Below, piece by piece: positions 12,780-25,281 of a DNA stretch of 64,000 bases. The notes beneath the pieces are model-generated. The model had not been told where the DNA came from. It did not search any database and saw only the letters and a program-made list of their open reading frames with translations. The stretch lies in the NCBI GenBank assembly GCA_029931535.1, contig JAQPZY010001670.1, forward strand, positions 744,001-808,000, given 5' to 3'. Position 1 is the stretch's first letter. Every line of letters begins with the position of its first letter. The position numbers and the translations under genes are program-made. This stretch comes from Margaritifera margaritifera. Its lineage: Eukaryota > Mollusca > Bivalvia > Unionida > Margaritiferidae.

Positions 12780-13090
12780 TGCTGAAGGATCAGAAGTAAG
12801 ATTAATAGTCGATCTGATCACTTGGTTAGCATCAGAAGTAAATAGACTAATAGTTGATCCAATCACTTAGAATCAGAAGTAAAAAGACTAATAGTTGATC
12901 TAATCACTTAGGATCAGAAGTAAATTGACTAATAGTCAATCTAATCATTTAGGATCAGAAGTAAAATAGACTAATAGTCAATCTAATCATTTAGGATCAG
13001 ATGTAAATAGACTAATAGTTGATCTAATCACTTAGGATCAGATGTAAATAGACTAATAGTCAATCTAATCACTTGGGATCAGAAGAATTA
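12780..13090. repeat. ~46-bp minisatellite
   Basis: Units read GGATCAGAAGTAAATAGACT, AATAGTTGATCTAATCACTT, about six to seven copies, with alternation of TTGATC and TCAATC. Bases 13091-13990 hold no recognisable gene. Confidence 0.85.
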
Positions 13091-13999
13091 TCAGAGAAGG
13101 AAAATCAGTGTGTTGGACTTCTGGTTTGTTTTACTCACAAATATGTGCATATTTTTGCTCCAGAAATACCAGATGGCCCACGTGCGTTTATATTCAGTGT
13201 TTATAATTCAGATTTTACAGTTTGTATGCGTGTTTTTACCCTTTTGTAACCCATAACTATGATCTCTGTAGCTTTCACAAAGTTTATCCTTGGAGGTTCT
13301 TGATCACTTGGGATATGCTTAATTCCCACCTCATGTGATAACTTGATGAACGACATTCATATGAAACAATCTATTTTCTTACTAGAATACTCGAGACATC
13401 TGACACTGGCTAAAATAAGGTTTGATCTGATCTCAGTGGATATCAAGCCAAAGTGACATGCAAAGGGCAACTTTTTTATTTAAAAAATATAAACAACACT
13501 CATGCAAAGGACACGACATTGTCTTAACAATTTGTCTCTATATACTTATATGGCTCTTTTTCAAACACCAGATTTGAAAGATATTTATTGGAGTAAATTG
13601 AAAGTAAAAAAGTCAATACTTTTACAAATTCATGGCAATATTTTCAGTCTATTCCAATTTAGACCATGTTTAATTACTTGATTGATCAGTTTGGTTGTTG
13701 ACAACAATGTTGTTTTTCCTGCTAATTCATTTACACATGAAAGTTAATGCTTTAGTGGAGTACATATGGATTATACTCTAAGTCAAAACATGAATATGAT
13801 AAAAGATGGGTTTTCAATAAGCTATAAACCAGTTCCAATAGTAAACATTACAATTTGCATGAAATGCCACAGCAGTAAGTTCTGATACATTCTCGCTATG
13901 ATTAGATTTATATACATAAAAAGCAAATGCTCAAACAGTAAAATTGACTTCATATGGTAATTTCATTTTAGCACTACTGGTAATAAACCAGAAAAGCCT

Positions 14000-15480
14000 C
14001 TGGGATGGCCTGCTGTCCATTTCCTGTCATCTGTCGCCAGTCTATCCATTAGCACAAGTTTGTTGTCACTACACCTCCTAAACTACTTGTAGGTTTGTCA
14101 TGAAATTTTACACACACATTCATCTCAAGGTCTAGTTGGTCCAAAATGAAAATGGATATCCAATCTTGACAATCTTGTCATCACTACTCCTGAATGGATG
14201 ATCATATCAACATGGGGGTTTTCACTAAAAGACTTCTTATGGTGTCTAGTGGTCCTAAATGAAAATGGTGCCAATCTGACATCCAATATGGCCACCATGG
14301 CAGTCACCTTTAAAATTTTGCTGTTGCTACTCCTCCTGAACAGAAAGTCATATTGACATGGGGTTCTCACCAGAAGATTTTTTATGATGTCTTGTTGGTC
14401 CTAAATGAAAATAGCACCACTCGCCTATATGGCTGTCACAGTGGCCATATTGAAAATCTTTTTATTGATTCTCCTTTTGAATGGATGGTTATATGAACAT
14501 GGAGTTTTCACTAAAAGACTTCTTGTGATGTCTAGTTGGACCTAAATGAAAATGGTACCAATCTGATGTCCAATATGGTCACCATAGCAGCCATCTTTAA
14601 AATCTTGTTATTGCTACTCCTGAATGGATGGTTATATCAACAGGAGAATTTCACTGATAGACTTCTTATGATGTCTAGTTAGCCCTAAATGAAAAAGATG
14701 CCACTCGGACATCCAATATGGCCGCCTCTGTAACCATCTCGAAAATCTTGTTATTGCTACTCCTGATGAATGGAGTCATATCAACATGTTGGTTTCACTG
14801 GAAGACTTATTATGGTGTCTAGTTTGTCTTATTTCAAATTTTACCAATCTGACACCCAATATGGCCGCCATGACAGCCATCTTGAAAATCTTGTATCGTT
14901 ACGCCTCATAAACGGAAAGTCATATCGACATGTGGTTTTCACCAGAAGACTATTTATGAAATCACTTGGTCCTAAATGATTATGGTGCCGATCTGACCTC
15001 AACTATGGCCGCAATGGCAGCCATCTTGAAAATCTTTTCACTATGACTCCTAAATGGAAAGTCGTATCGACATCGGAAGACTTCTTATGGTGTCTAGTTG
15101 CTCCTAAATGAAAATGATGTCACTCTGACCTCTAATATAGCCACCATGGCGGCCATCTTGTAAATCTTGTTATTGCTTCACTTCCAGAATTTATGGTCAT
15201 GTCGACATAGGGTTTTTACCAGCAGACTTATCATATCTTCATGATCCTAATGAAAATGGTGCCTCGCATACATCCAATATGGTTGCCACAATGAACATAT
15301 TGAAAATCTTGCTGTCACTAATTCTTCTGAATGGATGGTCATATTGGCATGGGGTTTCACCAAAAGCCTTCCAATGGTGTCTAGTTTGTCCTTAATAAAA
15401 ATAATGCCGATCTTACATCCACTATGGCCGCCACAGTGGCTAATTTTAAAATCTTGTCGCTCAAGAATATCAGAGATGGC
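14000..15480 (-). repeat. ~140-bp repeat family (AAGATGG family), array 1
   Basis: Variants of GTCTAGTTGGTCCTAAATGA, AAATGGTGCCAATCTGACAT, CCAATATGGCCGCCATGGCA and GCCATCTTGAAAATCTTG recur about ten times, spaced roughly 105-155 bases. The left edge has CATTAGCACAAGTTTGTTGT, the reverse complement of the edge of the other arrays (41890, 58660), so this array is inverted relative to them. Several short open frames inside are repeat shadows. Confidence 0.85.
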
Positions 15481-16885
15481 TTCAACACTCAGCAGATCAA
15501 AAGAAGAAATGGTCTGATCTTGAATTCTTGAATTCCTGGACATTTTTTTCGGAGAGCAGATCGTCAGTTTCTTCAAGGGACTCTTGTTCATCTAATAAGC
15601 CATTGAGAAAAAAACTATGGTTACTCGCTGTAATTCGATTTTTTTTTGTAATAGGCTGAATCGGAAGTCTCCGATTTTACCATGGTTCAGAACACCAGCT
15701 AACTAGACTTAAAATGTCTACCACTGAATCGACAAAAACGAGTGAACTTATCATAACAGTTTTGACTTAAACCCAGCATTTGCAACGAGTGTTTAAAAAT
15801 GCTGAATTCGGGTCCTATATAGGGTCTCGTTAATTACTAGTATTTGTCCCAGTTCTCAATGCAGTATTATATATACGATATTTCTTAAAGAAGATAGTCC
15901 CGACGATCATATAGTAGACTATTGCAAACAAAACCCACTGTAGTAATGCAAAATGTGTTAGAATATTTGTAAACGAGGAAATACCATCTATAGTGAATTA
16001 ATTTACATATATGTTTCAACAATAATAGGTTGAATGCAAGCTTCACATGCGTTCTTTAATAATGCAAAGGCCATTTACACAAAATCAACACAAACTTTAG
16101 ATGGCTTAGCAATCAAAGCTATAAACCAGTTGGACCGAGTTCAATGTCAAACAGGTGACAACCTCCTGGTTGACTGGTTGAAAACAGAATTCTCTAACAA
16201 ATAATTTGACAGATTTGTTTGAAATCGTTTTTATTTTTCTTTTCTCGACGAAAAGTACAGAATGGTAATGATTTATGCTTATGTTAAATTCATACATTAT
16301 TTCATTTAATAATATGAATGTAACATTTTAAAATAAACAAACATTTTGAGAGTAAAATAACAAAAGCAGTGGCACCCGTGTAAAGGCGCACCTGTCATTT
16401 TACTTCAAGTCAGTAGCATCCATTTAAGGCGCACTTGTCAGTTTACCTCTCGTAAATTTATCTTGGTATGTTTAGCGTCAGATCTATACCCATATTAGAG
16501 AGCAGTCAGTGGTGTTACACTGGGTTTTATCAATCGCCAGGGTATCGAGTCATTATTATTAACAGACTCATACTCCAAGAATCTTTGTACTCTCATCTTA
16601 CTGTTGGCAATTGAAACCTTTTCAATAACATTATATCTAGATTCTAGACAGCCCTCACACCAATGGAATTATGTTCACGTTCGGTGAGAATTGCCACTGT
16701 TATACTCATTCATTGCTGATATTTTTATTCTCCTTCCCTTCCTCGAATCAGTCATGCATTACACAGAAAGTTTACATCTTCCTCCATACTTCTACACCTT
16801 GAAGATGTCCATTCATTCTACATCAATTTCATGCAATACAATTATAATCTCGATTTTCTTCTTACCGAGGTCACAAGCTTAATGC
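15481..16885. other. No gene recognised
   Basis: I see no exon with sound splice sites and no clear repeat. The stretch 15600-15850 is richer in CG dinucleotides than its surroundings, which might reflect a promoter, but nothing downstream supports one. Confidence 0.4.
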
Positions 16886-16891
16886 TATCAA

Positions 16892-16892
<1 letters not shown>

Positions 16893-16945
<53 letters not shown>

Positions 16946-16948
16946 AAC

Positions 16949-17016
<68 letters not shown>

Positions 17017-17027
17017 ATATATATATT
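16893..17027. repeat. Compound microsatellite (CT)n(CA)n(TA)n
   Basis: About 28 bases of CT are followed by about 24 of CA and then about 90 of mostly AT with CATA interruptions. Open frames on both strands here are pure low-complexity artefacts. Confidence 0.98.
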
Positions 17028-17131
17028 ATAAATAATAAACTCATCCCATATTGCAAAATACATCAGTGACAAAATCCATAAACGAAAATATCATAATATA
17101 TTACAGCAAATTTCTAAAGACATGATTAAGG

Positions 17132-17165
17132 GAGCCACAATGGCTCAGTGGTTAACGTGTTCGCA
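17132..17165 (+). mobile_element. SINE head fragment
   Basis: GGAGCCACAATGGCTCAGTG followed by GTTAACGTGTTCGC keeps an A box like those at 310 and 52441. No B box follows at the expected distance, so it is a fragment. Confidence 0.4.
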
Positions 17166-17523
17166 AAAGAGTGTCTCTGAACAAGACAGTTTACTAAAAT
17201 TGCCTACGCACGATATAACCTTTCAAGTGTTTATGTGCCTTCAAATACCAATCAACCAATCAAACTGGGTTAGGTGGAGTGTATTTCCTCTATACTGCTA
17301 TCTAAGGATGTGCACCTGTTTGGATGCATTTTTAAAGCATGGTGGTTCTTTAGTAGGTGGGGATTTTTTTTAGTTTTTGGGGCGAGTGGGGGTGATGGAA
17401 GTCCAGATAATTTAATTCTTATCTCCGATTCCCAGTACATGAATATGTCTAAAATTAGCAATGATGTACCTACAGTATGAGGTCTTATGTCGTTTACTTT
17501 TCAATGACATATTTTGAAATCTG

Positions 17524-17752
17524 CTGTTGTTGTTGTTATGGGTTTAACGCCATACATGGCGGCCAGTATATTTGGTGGAGGAATAACCCGAGAAAACCCC
17601 GGGAAGAACCACCGACCCACGGGAAGCTACTGGCAATCTTTCTCTCATACCCACGTTGGCCGAGCCCGAGACTCGAACTCATGATGACAGAGGTGATATG
17701 TCAGTGATCTGTAAAGGCGAGGGCCTTAGACCACTCGGCCACCCGGGAACCC
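17524..17752 (-). mobile_element. Full-length tRNA-derived SINE
   Basis: Read on the minus strand it begins GGGTTCCCGGGTGGCCGAGT. It has an A box TGGCCGAGTGG (17731-17741) and a B box GAGTTCGAGTCTC (17668-17680), as in type II (Leu/Ser) tRNAs. The body contains the complement of GGTTTAACGCCATACATGGC and it ends in (ACA)n. All the parts of a complete SINE are present in order. A truncated relative lies at 12490-12592. Confidence 0.9.
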
Positions 17753-19655
17753 TTGAAATCTGCATTGAAGTTCTATAATATACATCTGAACGATGTCTTC
17801 ACTTTTACAATCATGTCTTTAGAAATCTGCTGTAATATCATTTGAAATATCTTTTTTGTCATGGCGTTTTGTCAAAATATGTGGTGACTTTTTTAATATA
17901 AATCGGAACGATGTCTTCACTTTGTCTTTAACAATTTTTTAAAATATCTTTTACAATTTTCATTATGTCTTATTTGTCGTTGATGTATTTCTACATTTTT
18001 CGCTGTCTTTTATTTTTCTCTGATGTTTTCTGAATTTCACGTTGATGTCTATTTGTAGAATTACGTTTTTAATGTTTCATTTACAGTCCCCCCCCTTTTT
18101 TTTTCTTCTTTTATTTTGCCTTCCACAGTTTTCTTCAGACAGGCTGTAAGGTGTTGAAGTATCCGTTGACGGGTGTGTCTTCACATCTAAAGGAATAATG
18201 TAGTTAAATACATCTCTCGTCTTAAATATAATAATTCCTTTTTTTCTCGTATTCAGTTGCCTTCAGATCGTACACTCTTTTCTATTATTATGTTATTGTA
18301 TAAAGCTGCCAATTTCTCGCCCCTACAAACATATTTACTGTCGTTCATAGTTCATATCGACTGTTTATGCATTCAAAAGCTTCTGATATATTGCTTGCAG
18401 AACTAACTCGCATTCCTCATTAAAGGATTGCCAAAATCCATTTTCAAAACGTCTACTCTTGACCTTTTGGTTAACTGCCTGTTTCTGGCGGCATTTTATC
18501 TCTTTTCCTTGTCTGGAGATCATGTTATGCTTCACAGTCGATGAGAATGATGCATCGATCGAGAATTGTTTCTAAAAGAGCCAGTGGTGACAGTTCTGCA
18601 TAAATGAATCATTTCCACCATGGTACATGTACAAGACAGATGTCTCTGTCATCGCTCCAGGGATTTTGTTTCTTTAGCTTTTCTCCAAAGAATGTCACAC
18701 TCGTTGAGAGTTTGACTAGTGTGGATGGGTCTCCACACAAATGAACATGTAAATGTATAAATAAAATATAATAAACCTTACAGTGTTCAAGCGACTTCCA
18801 TATAATACAGAAATATCGTTCGGTGTGGGTGTGGGGTGGGGGCGTAAACAAGTAGGCAAGGGGTCTGTGGGATGGAACCCCTGGTGGAAGCCTTAAGGCG
18901 AAGTCCCCAGAAGCTCCTGCATTTAAGCGCTTCCTGAGCATAATTTTAACTAACTAACTGTAAAGAAAACTTACTCTGTAAAAGGCTCTCGCCGGCTCAG
19001 CCCCCCCCCCCCTCCCCCGCTATAACAAGCAACCTTGATTGATGCTACTATGTAGTCGTACATTTTACCCGAAATTACAGAAATGCATCAATAGTTCTTG
19101 TATGTATCTTTAACAGAATCCTTAGATAAAGAGAGAGAAAAATAAATCCACAGTTATAACAAGTTGCATAAAGCATACAACACACAGGTTTTTAAAAAGA
19201 TTACTTGAATATAATAGAGACGATCTGGTGGCAGTATGAGATTTTTGTCATTTACCGTATAGAGATGAAATAAACAAGTGGAGCACTTTTCGTGAGGTTG
19301 CAATTTTGGATTTTGTATGTCACACATATGAATAAATAAACATATATTCCTGCTGATTTATATCATAGATACTTTAAAACAATACAGTGTAATAAGGAAC
19401 AATTGCAAATTCCACCTTGCCCCTCTGTGATTCTGCTTGTGTACAGTGTTCCATTGACCGGGTTTACATTCGAATATATTTGCCGTCCTCAAAATCCAGG
19501 CAACACTATCCACGGTCTTGTTGTCATAGAATATCGACTATTCATTTAGTTCCTGTTGGCGAATCCCCTCGCCAACATGAACACATTTGGAGTAGCCAAC
19601 AATATACAGACTTGTCTAGAGGAAAATACCAGAGTCAATAAAGTCTGAAAATTAG
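17753..19655. other. No gene recognised
   Basis: Mostly AT-rich unique sequence. Two or three copies of AACGATGTCTTCACTTTTAC occur near 17790 and 17910. A pure C run lies near 19003-19018. No exon is supportable. Confidence 0.4.
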
Positions 19656-19659
19656 GTAT

Positions 19660-20935
19660 GGCTGAGTTACCCTCCACGAGATACACCCGCATGTCAAGTT
19701 TTATGAGTATAAGTGAAATATGGTCCAGGGTATTGAGGGTGTAACAATGGATAGCTGAAAATACAAAAAAGTCACTCCAGTGAAAATTAGGTTATAATGA
19801 CATGGTTTTCATATGTTAGAATTACTAATCTTGACATGCATCCACGTCGCAATTTTGATAAGGGCAGATAAAATAAGGTATAAAATATTTGCGTACAATG
19901 AACGAACAGCTGAAAATACAAAAGTCACTAAAAACTTACACATTAGGTCACAGTGACCTAGTTTCCTCACGATGTTTAAACATGCCAATTTTCACGAGTG
20001 TTGGTGAAATAGGGTCTAAGATATTAAGGGTGTAACGAATAAACAGCTGAAAATACTAAGTCACTCGAGTGAAAATTAGGTAACAATGACAGCTTTGATA
20101 TGGTAGAATTTGTAATCTTGATACGCATCCACGTTGCAATTTTCATGAGTGCAGGCGAAACAGTGTCTAAGATATTGAGGATTTAACAAACAAATAGCTA
20201 CAAACATAATGGTCACACAAGCGTAAAAAAATGGTCACATTAACCAAATGTTGGTATAGTTGAGTTACTCTCGTCAAGTTAAGATGCATCCATATACCAA
20301 TTTCACGAGTTTAGATGAAATGTGGTCCAAGATATTGGGGGTGTAAAGAACGAAATTCACTCAGGCGTGAAAAATGGGTCATATTGACCTAATTTTGGTA
20401 TGGTTGAGTTACTTCTACCGAGATGTATCCATAAACCAGTTTTTTGTAGTGTAGGTGAAATAGAGTCTACTATATTGGGGGTGCAACGAACGAACAGCTG
20501 AAAATATAGAAGTCACTACAAATTGCAAATTTGGTGACAGTAACCTAGTTTTGGTATGGTTGAGTTACCATCATCGAGATGTATCTACATGCCAATTGTC
20601 ATGAGTGCGGGTGAGATAGGGTCTAAGATATTGAGGGTGTAATGAACGATTGATGAAAATACAGAAGTCACTCAAGCGTGAAAAATGGGTTACACTAACC
20701 TCGTTTTGGTATGGTCGAGTTACTTTTGTCGAGATGTATCCGCATACCAATTTTCATGAGTGTAAATAAAATACGGTCCAAGATATGCAGGGTGTAACGA
20801 ACGAACAGCTGAAAATAAAAAGTCACTCAAGCGTGCAAATTAGGTAACAATGACCTATCTTTAGCATGAATGGCTACTCTTCACGAGATACAAGCGTAGG
20901 TCAGCAGATAGGGTCTGAGATATCGAGGGCGTAAC
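19660..20935. repeat. ~150-bp tandem array
   Basis: Units contain GGTATGGTTGAGTTAC, GAGATGTATCCACATGCCAA, TTTCATGAGTGTAGGTGAAA, AAGATATTGAGGGTGTAACG and AACAGCTGAAAATACA, repeated about eight times at roughly 145-160 bases. Units differ at 15-25% of positions by eye. Confidence 0.85.
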
Positions 20936-20939
20936 AACT

Positions 20940-21179
20940 CAGGGGCGGATCGGAGGAGGGTCGAGCAGATCAGGCGCCCCCCCCCCCCCAATCCAATGCA
21001 AAAAAAAAAAAAAAAAAATTAGCGCGATAAAACAACCGGAGCGTTTCTTACAGTAAGATTTTTTTTTGCAGTTATATGGTTACAATTATGCTCTGGAAAC
21101 GCTTAAAATACAGGAGCTTCCTCCCTGGTCCCATTAAGACCCCCTCCCCCCTCCAATGATATTTCTGGATCCGCCCCTG
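20940..21179. mobile_element. Small inverted-repeat transposon (MITE)
   Basis: It begins CAGGGGCGGATC and ends GATCCGCCCCTG, perfect 12-bp terminal inverted repeats 240 bp apart. The interior is C-rich and A-rich with no open frame. The CAGGGGCGGAT terminus is typical of short non-autonomous hAT-type elements of animals. No matching target duplication is obvious. Confidence 0.65.
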
Positions 21180-22180
21180 TTGGCGAGGGAATAATAAATC
21201 TGCCAACTTTTTGCAAATTAATATTCACCTTGGTCCTTGACCTAAATGGCAGGCTGTCAATAGTTAAGTCTTGAAATTAAGCAAAGTTTCTCCTTTCCGA
21301 AAGAATAAAGCTTCCTGGCTTTGGTGGGGGACGTTTCCACCATTTTGGCACTTCAGCTGCAGAAGCTTTTTTCTTTTAAAATATGGCTTATGGTCGTTTA
21401 CACTGATGATAGATCAATACAGTTTTGACATGGCAATCAGTGGTCATCACAAATGAACTTGACTTTTTATACTGTTGAAAAACCTCTGAAAGCGACTCCT
21501 TGGCGGGCAACTGTCAGCTGGAAAATAAATATATTTTCATGTATCATCTAATTTTAAACTTTACATATGATCTGAATTTTTTTTTTTCTTTTTTCAATTA
21601 AGTCTCAAAATCCTCAACTACTGACTATCGATACATAGGATTACAATTATTATTTTTCTGTGTCAATTTATTATATTGTCAAAAATCCATTAAAACATAA
21701 CAGTTTCTTGAGGCTAAATGTCACTAAAATGTGTATTGAAGCATTAAGAAAATCTGTTCTATTTCCATCCGTATGCAAACACTACGGCAATTTAGCATCT
21801 CACCAAGCACACATCCATACCAACAAAAATCTAACTCAACAAATGCCGAAAGAACTTTAAAATTAAATATTTTGTGGAGTCTATAGTACAATCAAAGCGA
21901 GGAGCGAGGTTACGCGTTAAGAACTGAAGATGGGGGAGGGGGGGGGGCTAACTACCGTTGCATAGTGTGTACCGTTGCTCATGTTTAATGGACCCTGTGA
22001 TGCCATGTATACCAAATTCAACTTCCATTTGTAATTTTTTTAACATGTTGTTTTTTCAAATTGTGTTCACCCATAATTTAAGTATTTTTTTTCAGTGACA
22101 GCTTCAAGCTGTTAAACTGGCCCACACGTCAAGTATCATCCCTGGCTGAAAATGACAATCCTTCATTGAGTATTTACTTT
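21180..22180. other. No gene recognised
   Basis: I looked on the minus strand for further 3' exons of the BPI-like gene and found none I could support. A G-rich run (GGGGGAGGGGGGGGGG) lies near 21931. Confidence 0.4.
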
Positions 22181-22184
22181 CTGT

Positions 22185-22695
22185 AGGGTCTTCAATGTAT
22201 ACAATCGCTTACAGTAGGGCCTATAAATGTATGCAACCTCTAACAGTAGGGACTTTAAGTCAAACGCTTACAGTATGGCCCTCAATGTATTCTAGCGCTT
22301 ACAGTATGGTCTTCAATGTATTCTAGCGCTTACAGTAGGGCCTTCAATGTATTCTAGCGCTTACAGTAAGGCCTTCAATGTATTATAGCGCTTACAGTAG
22401 GGACTTCAATCTATTATAGCGCTTACAGTAGGGACTTCAATATATTATAGCGCTTACAGTAAGGCCTTCAATGTATTCTAGCGCTTACAGTAGGGTCTTC
22501 AATGTATTCTAGCGCTTACAGTAGGGTCTTCAATGTATTCTAGCGCTTACAGTAGGGCCTTTAATGTATTATAGGGCTTACAGTAAGGCCTTCAATGTAT
22601 TATAGCGCTTACAGTAGGGTCTTCAATATATTATAGCGCTTACAGTAAGGCCTTCAAAATATTATTGCGCTTACAGTAAGGCCTTTAATGTATTC
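22185..22695. repeat. ~30-bp minisatellite, about 16 copies
   Basis: Units read AGCGCTTACAGTAGGGCCTT followed by CAATGTATTCT. Most copies carry AGCGCT. The array ends about 40 bases from the 3' boundary of the last BPI-like exon found. Confidence 0.92.
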
Positions 22696-22734
22696 TACCC
22701 TGTAATGTATTTTGAGGGCTGTGCTGCAACTTAC

Positions 22735-22833
22735 GTGACTGCTCATGCTGCTGCTGCTGATGCTGGTGATTACTTTCTGGATTGGAGGTTTCACTCTCCA
22801 CGTCATCTTGTCTACTGTTGATGGCTGCCATCA
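22735..22833 (-). CDS. BPI/LBP-like gene, exon 5 of those seen (His/Gln-rich)
   Basis: The acceptor CTTTTAG and the donor GTAAGT delimit 99 bases. Its first two bases (TG) complete the codon opened by the previous exon. It then reads MAAINSRQDDVESETS, followed by NPESNHQHQQQQHEQS. The first few residues (after an upstream ...ALTV) match the BPI pattern 'LPVMTKIDS' that follows the N-terminal barrel. After that the exon turns hydrophilic and rich in His and Gln, unlike the usual BPI linker. The last base starts a codon, so further exons are expected at lower coordinates, but I did not find them. Confidence 0.55.
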
Positions 22834-23707
22834 CTAAAAGGAAACAAAGAAAAAGAGAGATGCAAAACAAGGCAACCTAACGGATAGCATTCTTATTTCA
22901 CATTGCATAACTTCGTAGCTTCTAGTAAAATAGGCAGTGGAGAAAACAATTTGTACTAGGCGGACATCTGATTTCGTTATCTTAACATGTATACAAAGGA
23001 TCAATTTGTGAAGGTTCTTCAGTTTAATTGACATCGTAATTAAATAGTCTTTCTTTGGGTGAAATTACTAGATGGGATTATATCTAATAAAATATGTTCG
23101 CCAAGAATTCAACTAATTATGTTTATCTTGAATCGCTGAATACGCTTGGGCGCTTAGACGTACATCTAGGTTGTTACGCATCAAACATTTTGTGGCGTTA
23201 GAAAGAAGACTTTCCCCCATGACTTATCTGTAACAGTATTCTACTCTCTGACTAAATAAAATAACAAAAGCACACACTATCAACGAAGAGGAAGATTTCT
23301 GCTACTGTTAGGTACCTACACGGGAAACTCTTTTATCCTGGACTTTATTTAATGTAAAATATTAAGGTTTGGCCCACATGTATAATAGAAAATGTTCACT
23401 GGGACAACCCACTTAGGTGTCTCACTTAAATACTTTTCCCATCTGGTGCCCATGGTTGTTCCAAAGAGGTGTCTTCCCACCCCCACCCCCTTTCCGATCG
23501 GACATCATACATCAAAATGACAATAGGCAGTTGTAGAAAAATAAGTTACCACAAGCGGAGACACCAACGGTTCTATGTTATCTATGGCTTGTTCCATTTT
23601 ACTTTTTTGCCCTCTTTCTTTTTATCTCTCGCATGCAAAATTCTTCAAACGTACTAAATAAGTTTCTGGTATAAGGAAAGAAGAATAGATGCTGTAACTG
23701 AGATTAC

Positions 23708-23771
23708 CTGTCAAGGCTGATACCACAAGGTGTTGCTCCCTGGATATCGTCTCCTGGAACACCTCTGCCAT
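23708..23771 (-). CDS. BPI/LBP-like gene, exon 4 of those seen
   Basis: It is bounded by the acceptor TTCTTATAG and the donor GTAATC. If the exon begins at 23764 (the alternative acceptor within ATGGCAG), its phase joins exactly to the donor at 24151 and reads QVFQETISREQHLVVSALTV. The BPI family at this point has 'QVC...', where the cysteine forms the family's single disulfide. Here that position appears to be Phe. The exon ends with one base of a codon and joins the next exon in frame. If the acceptor at 23772 is used, the frame would begin MAEVFQ and would need a different upstream donor. Confidence 0.55.
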
Positions 23772-24151
23772 CTATAAGAAAATAACACTAGGGTAAATTA
23801 AAGCAAAGGATTCAGAATAGTGAGTGTCAATGTTATCGGAAAAAAAGTAACACAACTGTGGAAAATACTATACTAATTAATACAAAATGACCTAAGGATC
23901 CAGACTGGTAAAAGCCTGAACTATAAAAGTATTTCTATAGTTGAACAACTATATATTCCTATATTTACAGTTCGAACACAGCAAAGTACAATGGACTACA
24001 ATCTAATTCTTTTTAAAATCGATATGAAGCTACTAATTTTTCTAAAATGTGATACCACGAATTTTTTATATTAAACAGACAATAATTATTATAATCTATA
24101 CGATATACTATAATCTCTCTCTCTCTCTCTCTCCTTATTTAGCCCCAATAC

Positions 24152-24378
24152 GTGCCTGACGTTCCAGATGGTGGTGGTACATTCGAATGTACAAGGAAGT
24201 CAATAGTTGACACAGGAAGGCAGCGCCGCCGTTAAACTTCACTTTAATGCGACCCACGCTGCACGTGACGTGGACGGAGCCATTGCCGGCCCCCTGTCGA
24301 GTATGCTGATTTGTCAATAGGGTCAAATGAATCCCGTCTATATCAAAACTGAAGTTACCATTTTTCGTGTATCCTAAC
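24152..24378 (-). CDS. BPI/LBP-like gene, exon 3 of those seen
   Basis: The acceptor TCAATTTTAG precedes G-TTA-GGA, giving LGYTKNGNFSFDIDGIHL, then GNGSVHVTCSVGRIKVKF and AAFLCQLLTSL. This is the strand-rich core of the BPI/LBP N-terminal barrel. 'NGNFSFDIDGI' corresponds to the family's 'SGNFDLSIEGM', and 'VTC' holds the first cysteine of the conserved pair. The 3' end is less certain: the donor GTATTG at 24151 fits the phase of the next exon, while the open frame itself runs on to a TAA at 24135. These proteins bind lipopolysaccharide or other lipids and serve antibacterial defence in molluscs. Confidence 0.75.
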
Positions 24379-24559
24379 CTAAAATTGACAAAGCTCACTG
24401 AAGTCAAGATTTCTAAAGTGAAGATCATCGATGAATAATGGTAATAACATTCTCTTAGATACTTATATAATTAAATGTATTTTAGTTTATTATATTCCAG
24501 TTACTGTATGTCTCCATATTTTAATGATTAAGACAAAACATATTTCAAGAAGTTACCAT

Positions 24560-25020
24560 GTTTTACAATGCTGAGTATTTCCTTCTACATACCAATGAAG
24601 TAAGATTTCCATTCAAAATTAGTCCAAGACTATCAAATTTATAATGCTGAGTATTTCTTTCTACAACCAAAGAAGTAAGATTTCCATTTGAAATGAGTCC
24701 AAGACTATCAAATTTACGATGCTGAATATTTCTTTCTACATACCAATGAAGTAAGATTTCCATTCAAAATTAGTCCAAGACTATCAAATTTATAATGCTG
24801 AGTATTTCTTTCTACATACCAATGAAGTAAGATTTCCATTCGAAATGAGTCCAAGACTATCAAATTTACAATGCTGAATATTTCTTTCTACATACCAATG
24901 AAGTATGATTTCCATTCAAAATTAGTCCAAGACTATCAAATTTATAATGCTGAGTATTTCTTTCTACGTACCAATGAAGCAAGATTTCCATTCAAAATTA
25001 GTCCAAGACTATCAAATGCA
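24560..25020. repeat. 76-bp minisatellite in BPI-like intron, six copies
   Basis: Units contain CATACCAATGAAGTAAGATT, TCCATTCAAAATTAGTCCAA and ATGCTGAGTATTTCTTTCTA, spaced about 76 bases. It lies wholly within the intron between 24379 and 25281. Confidence 0.92.
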
Positions 25021-25204
25021 TTCAAAAAAGAAGGTAAACTAAGTAACATGTAGAAAGGCAGGAAATTATTAATGTGGAATAAAAATCATGATATTGTTTA
25101 CTAGTTTTAAATAAACGCATAGGTTGTCACACGCTGAACATAAATCATGGACATAGAAGAAGACTTTATCAGGAGCTATAACGGTTTCCTTGGATATTTA
25201 CTGC

Positions 25205-25206
<2 letters not shown>

Positions 25207-25254
<48 letters not shown>

Positions 25255-25259
25255 TAATA
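25207..25259. repeat. (AAT)n microsatellite
   Basis: About 16 AAT units with one AAC interruption, ending 20 bases from the apparent GC donor of the BPI-like exon. The poly-Tyr stretch in the minus-strand frame is this repeat, not protein. Confidence 0.97.
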
Positions 25260-25281
25260 AACAATGGAAAAAAACACTCGC

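Noticed and set aside
16831..17072. Several open frames with runs of Ser-Leu, Thr-His and Tyr-Ile
   Set aside because: Translations of the CT, CA and TA microsatellite.
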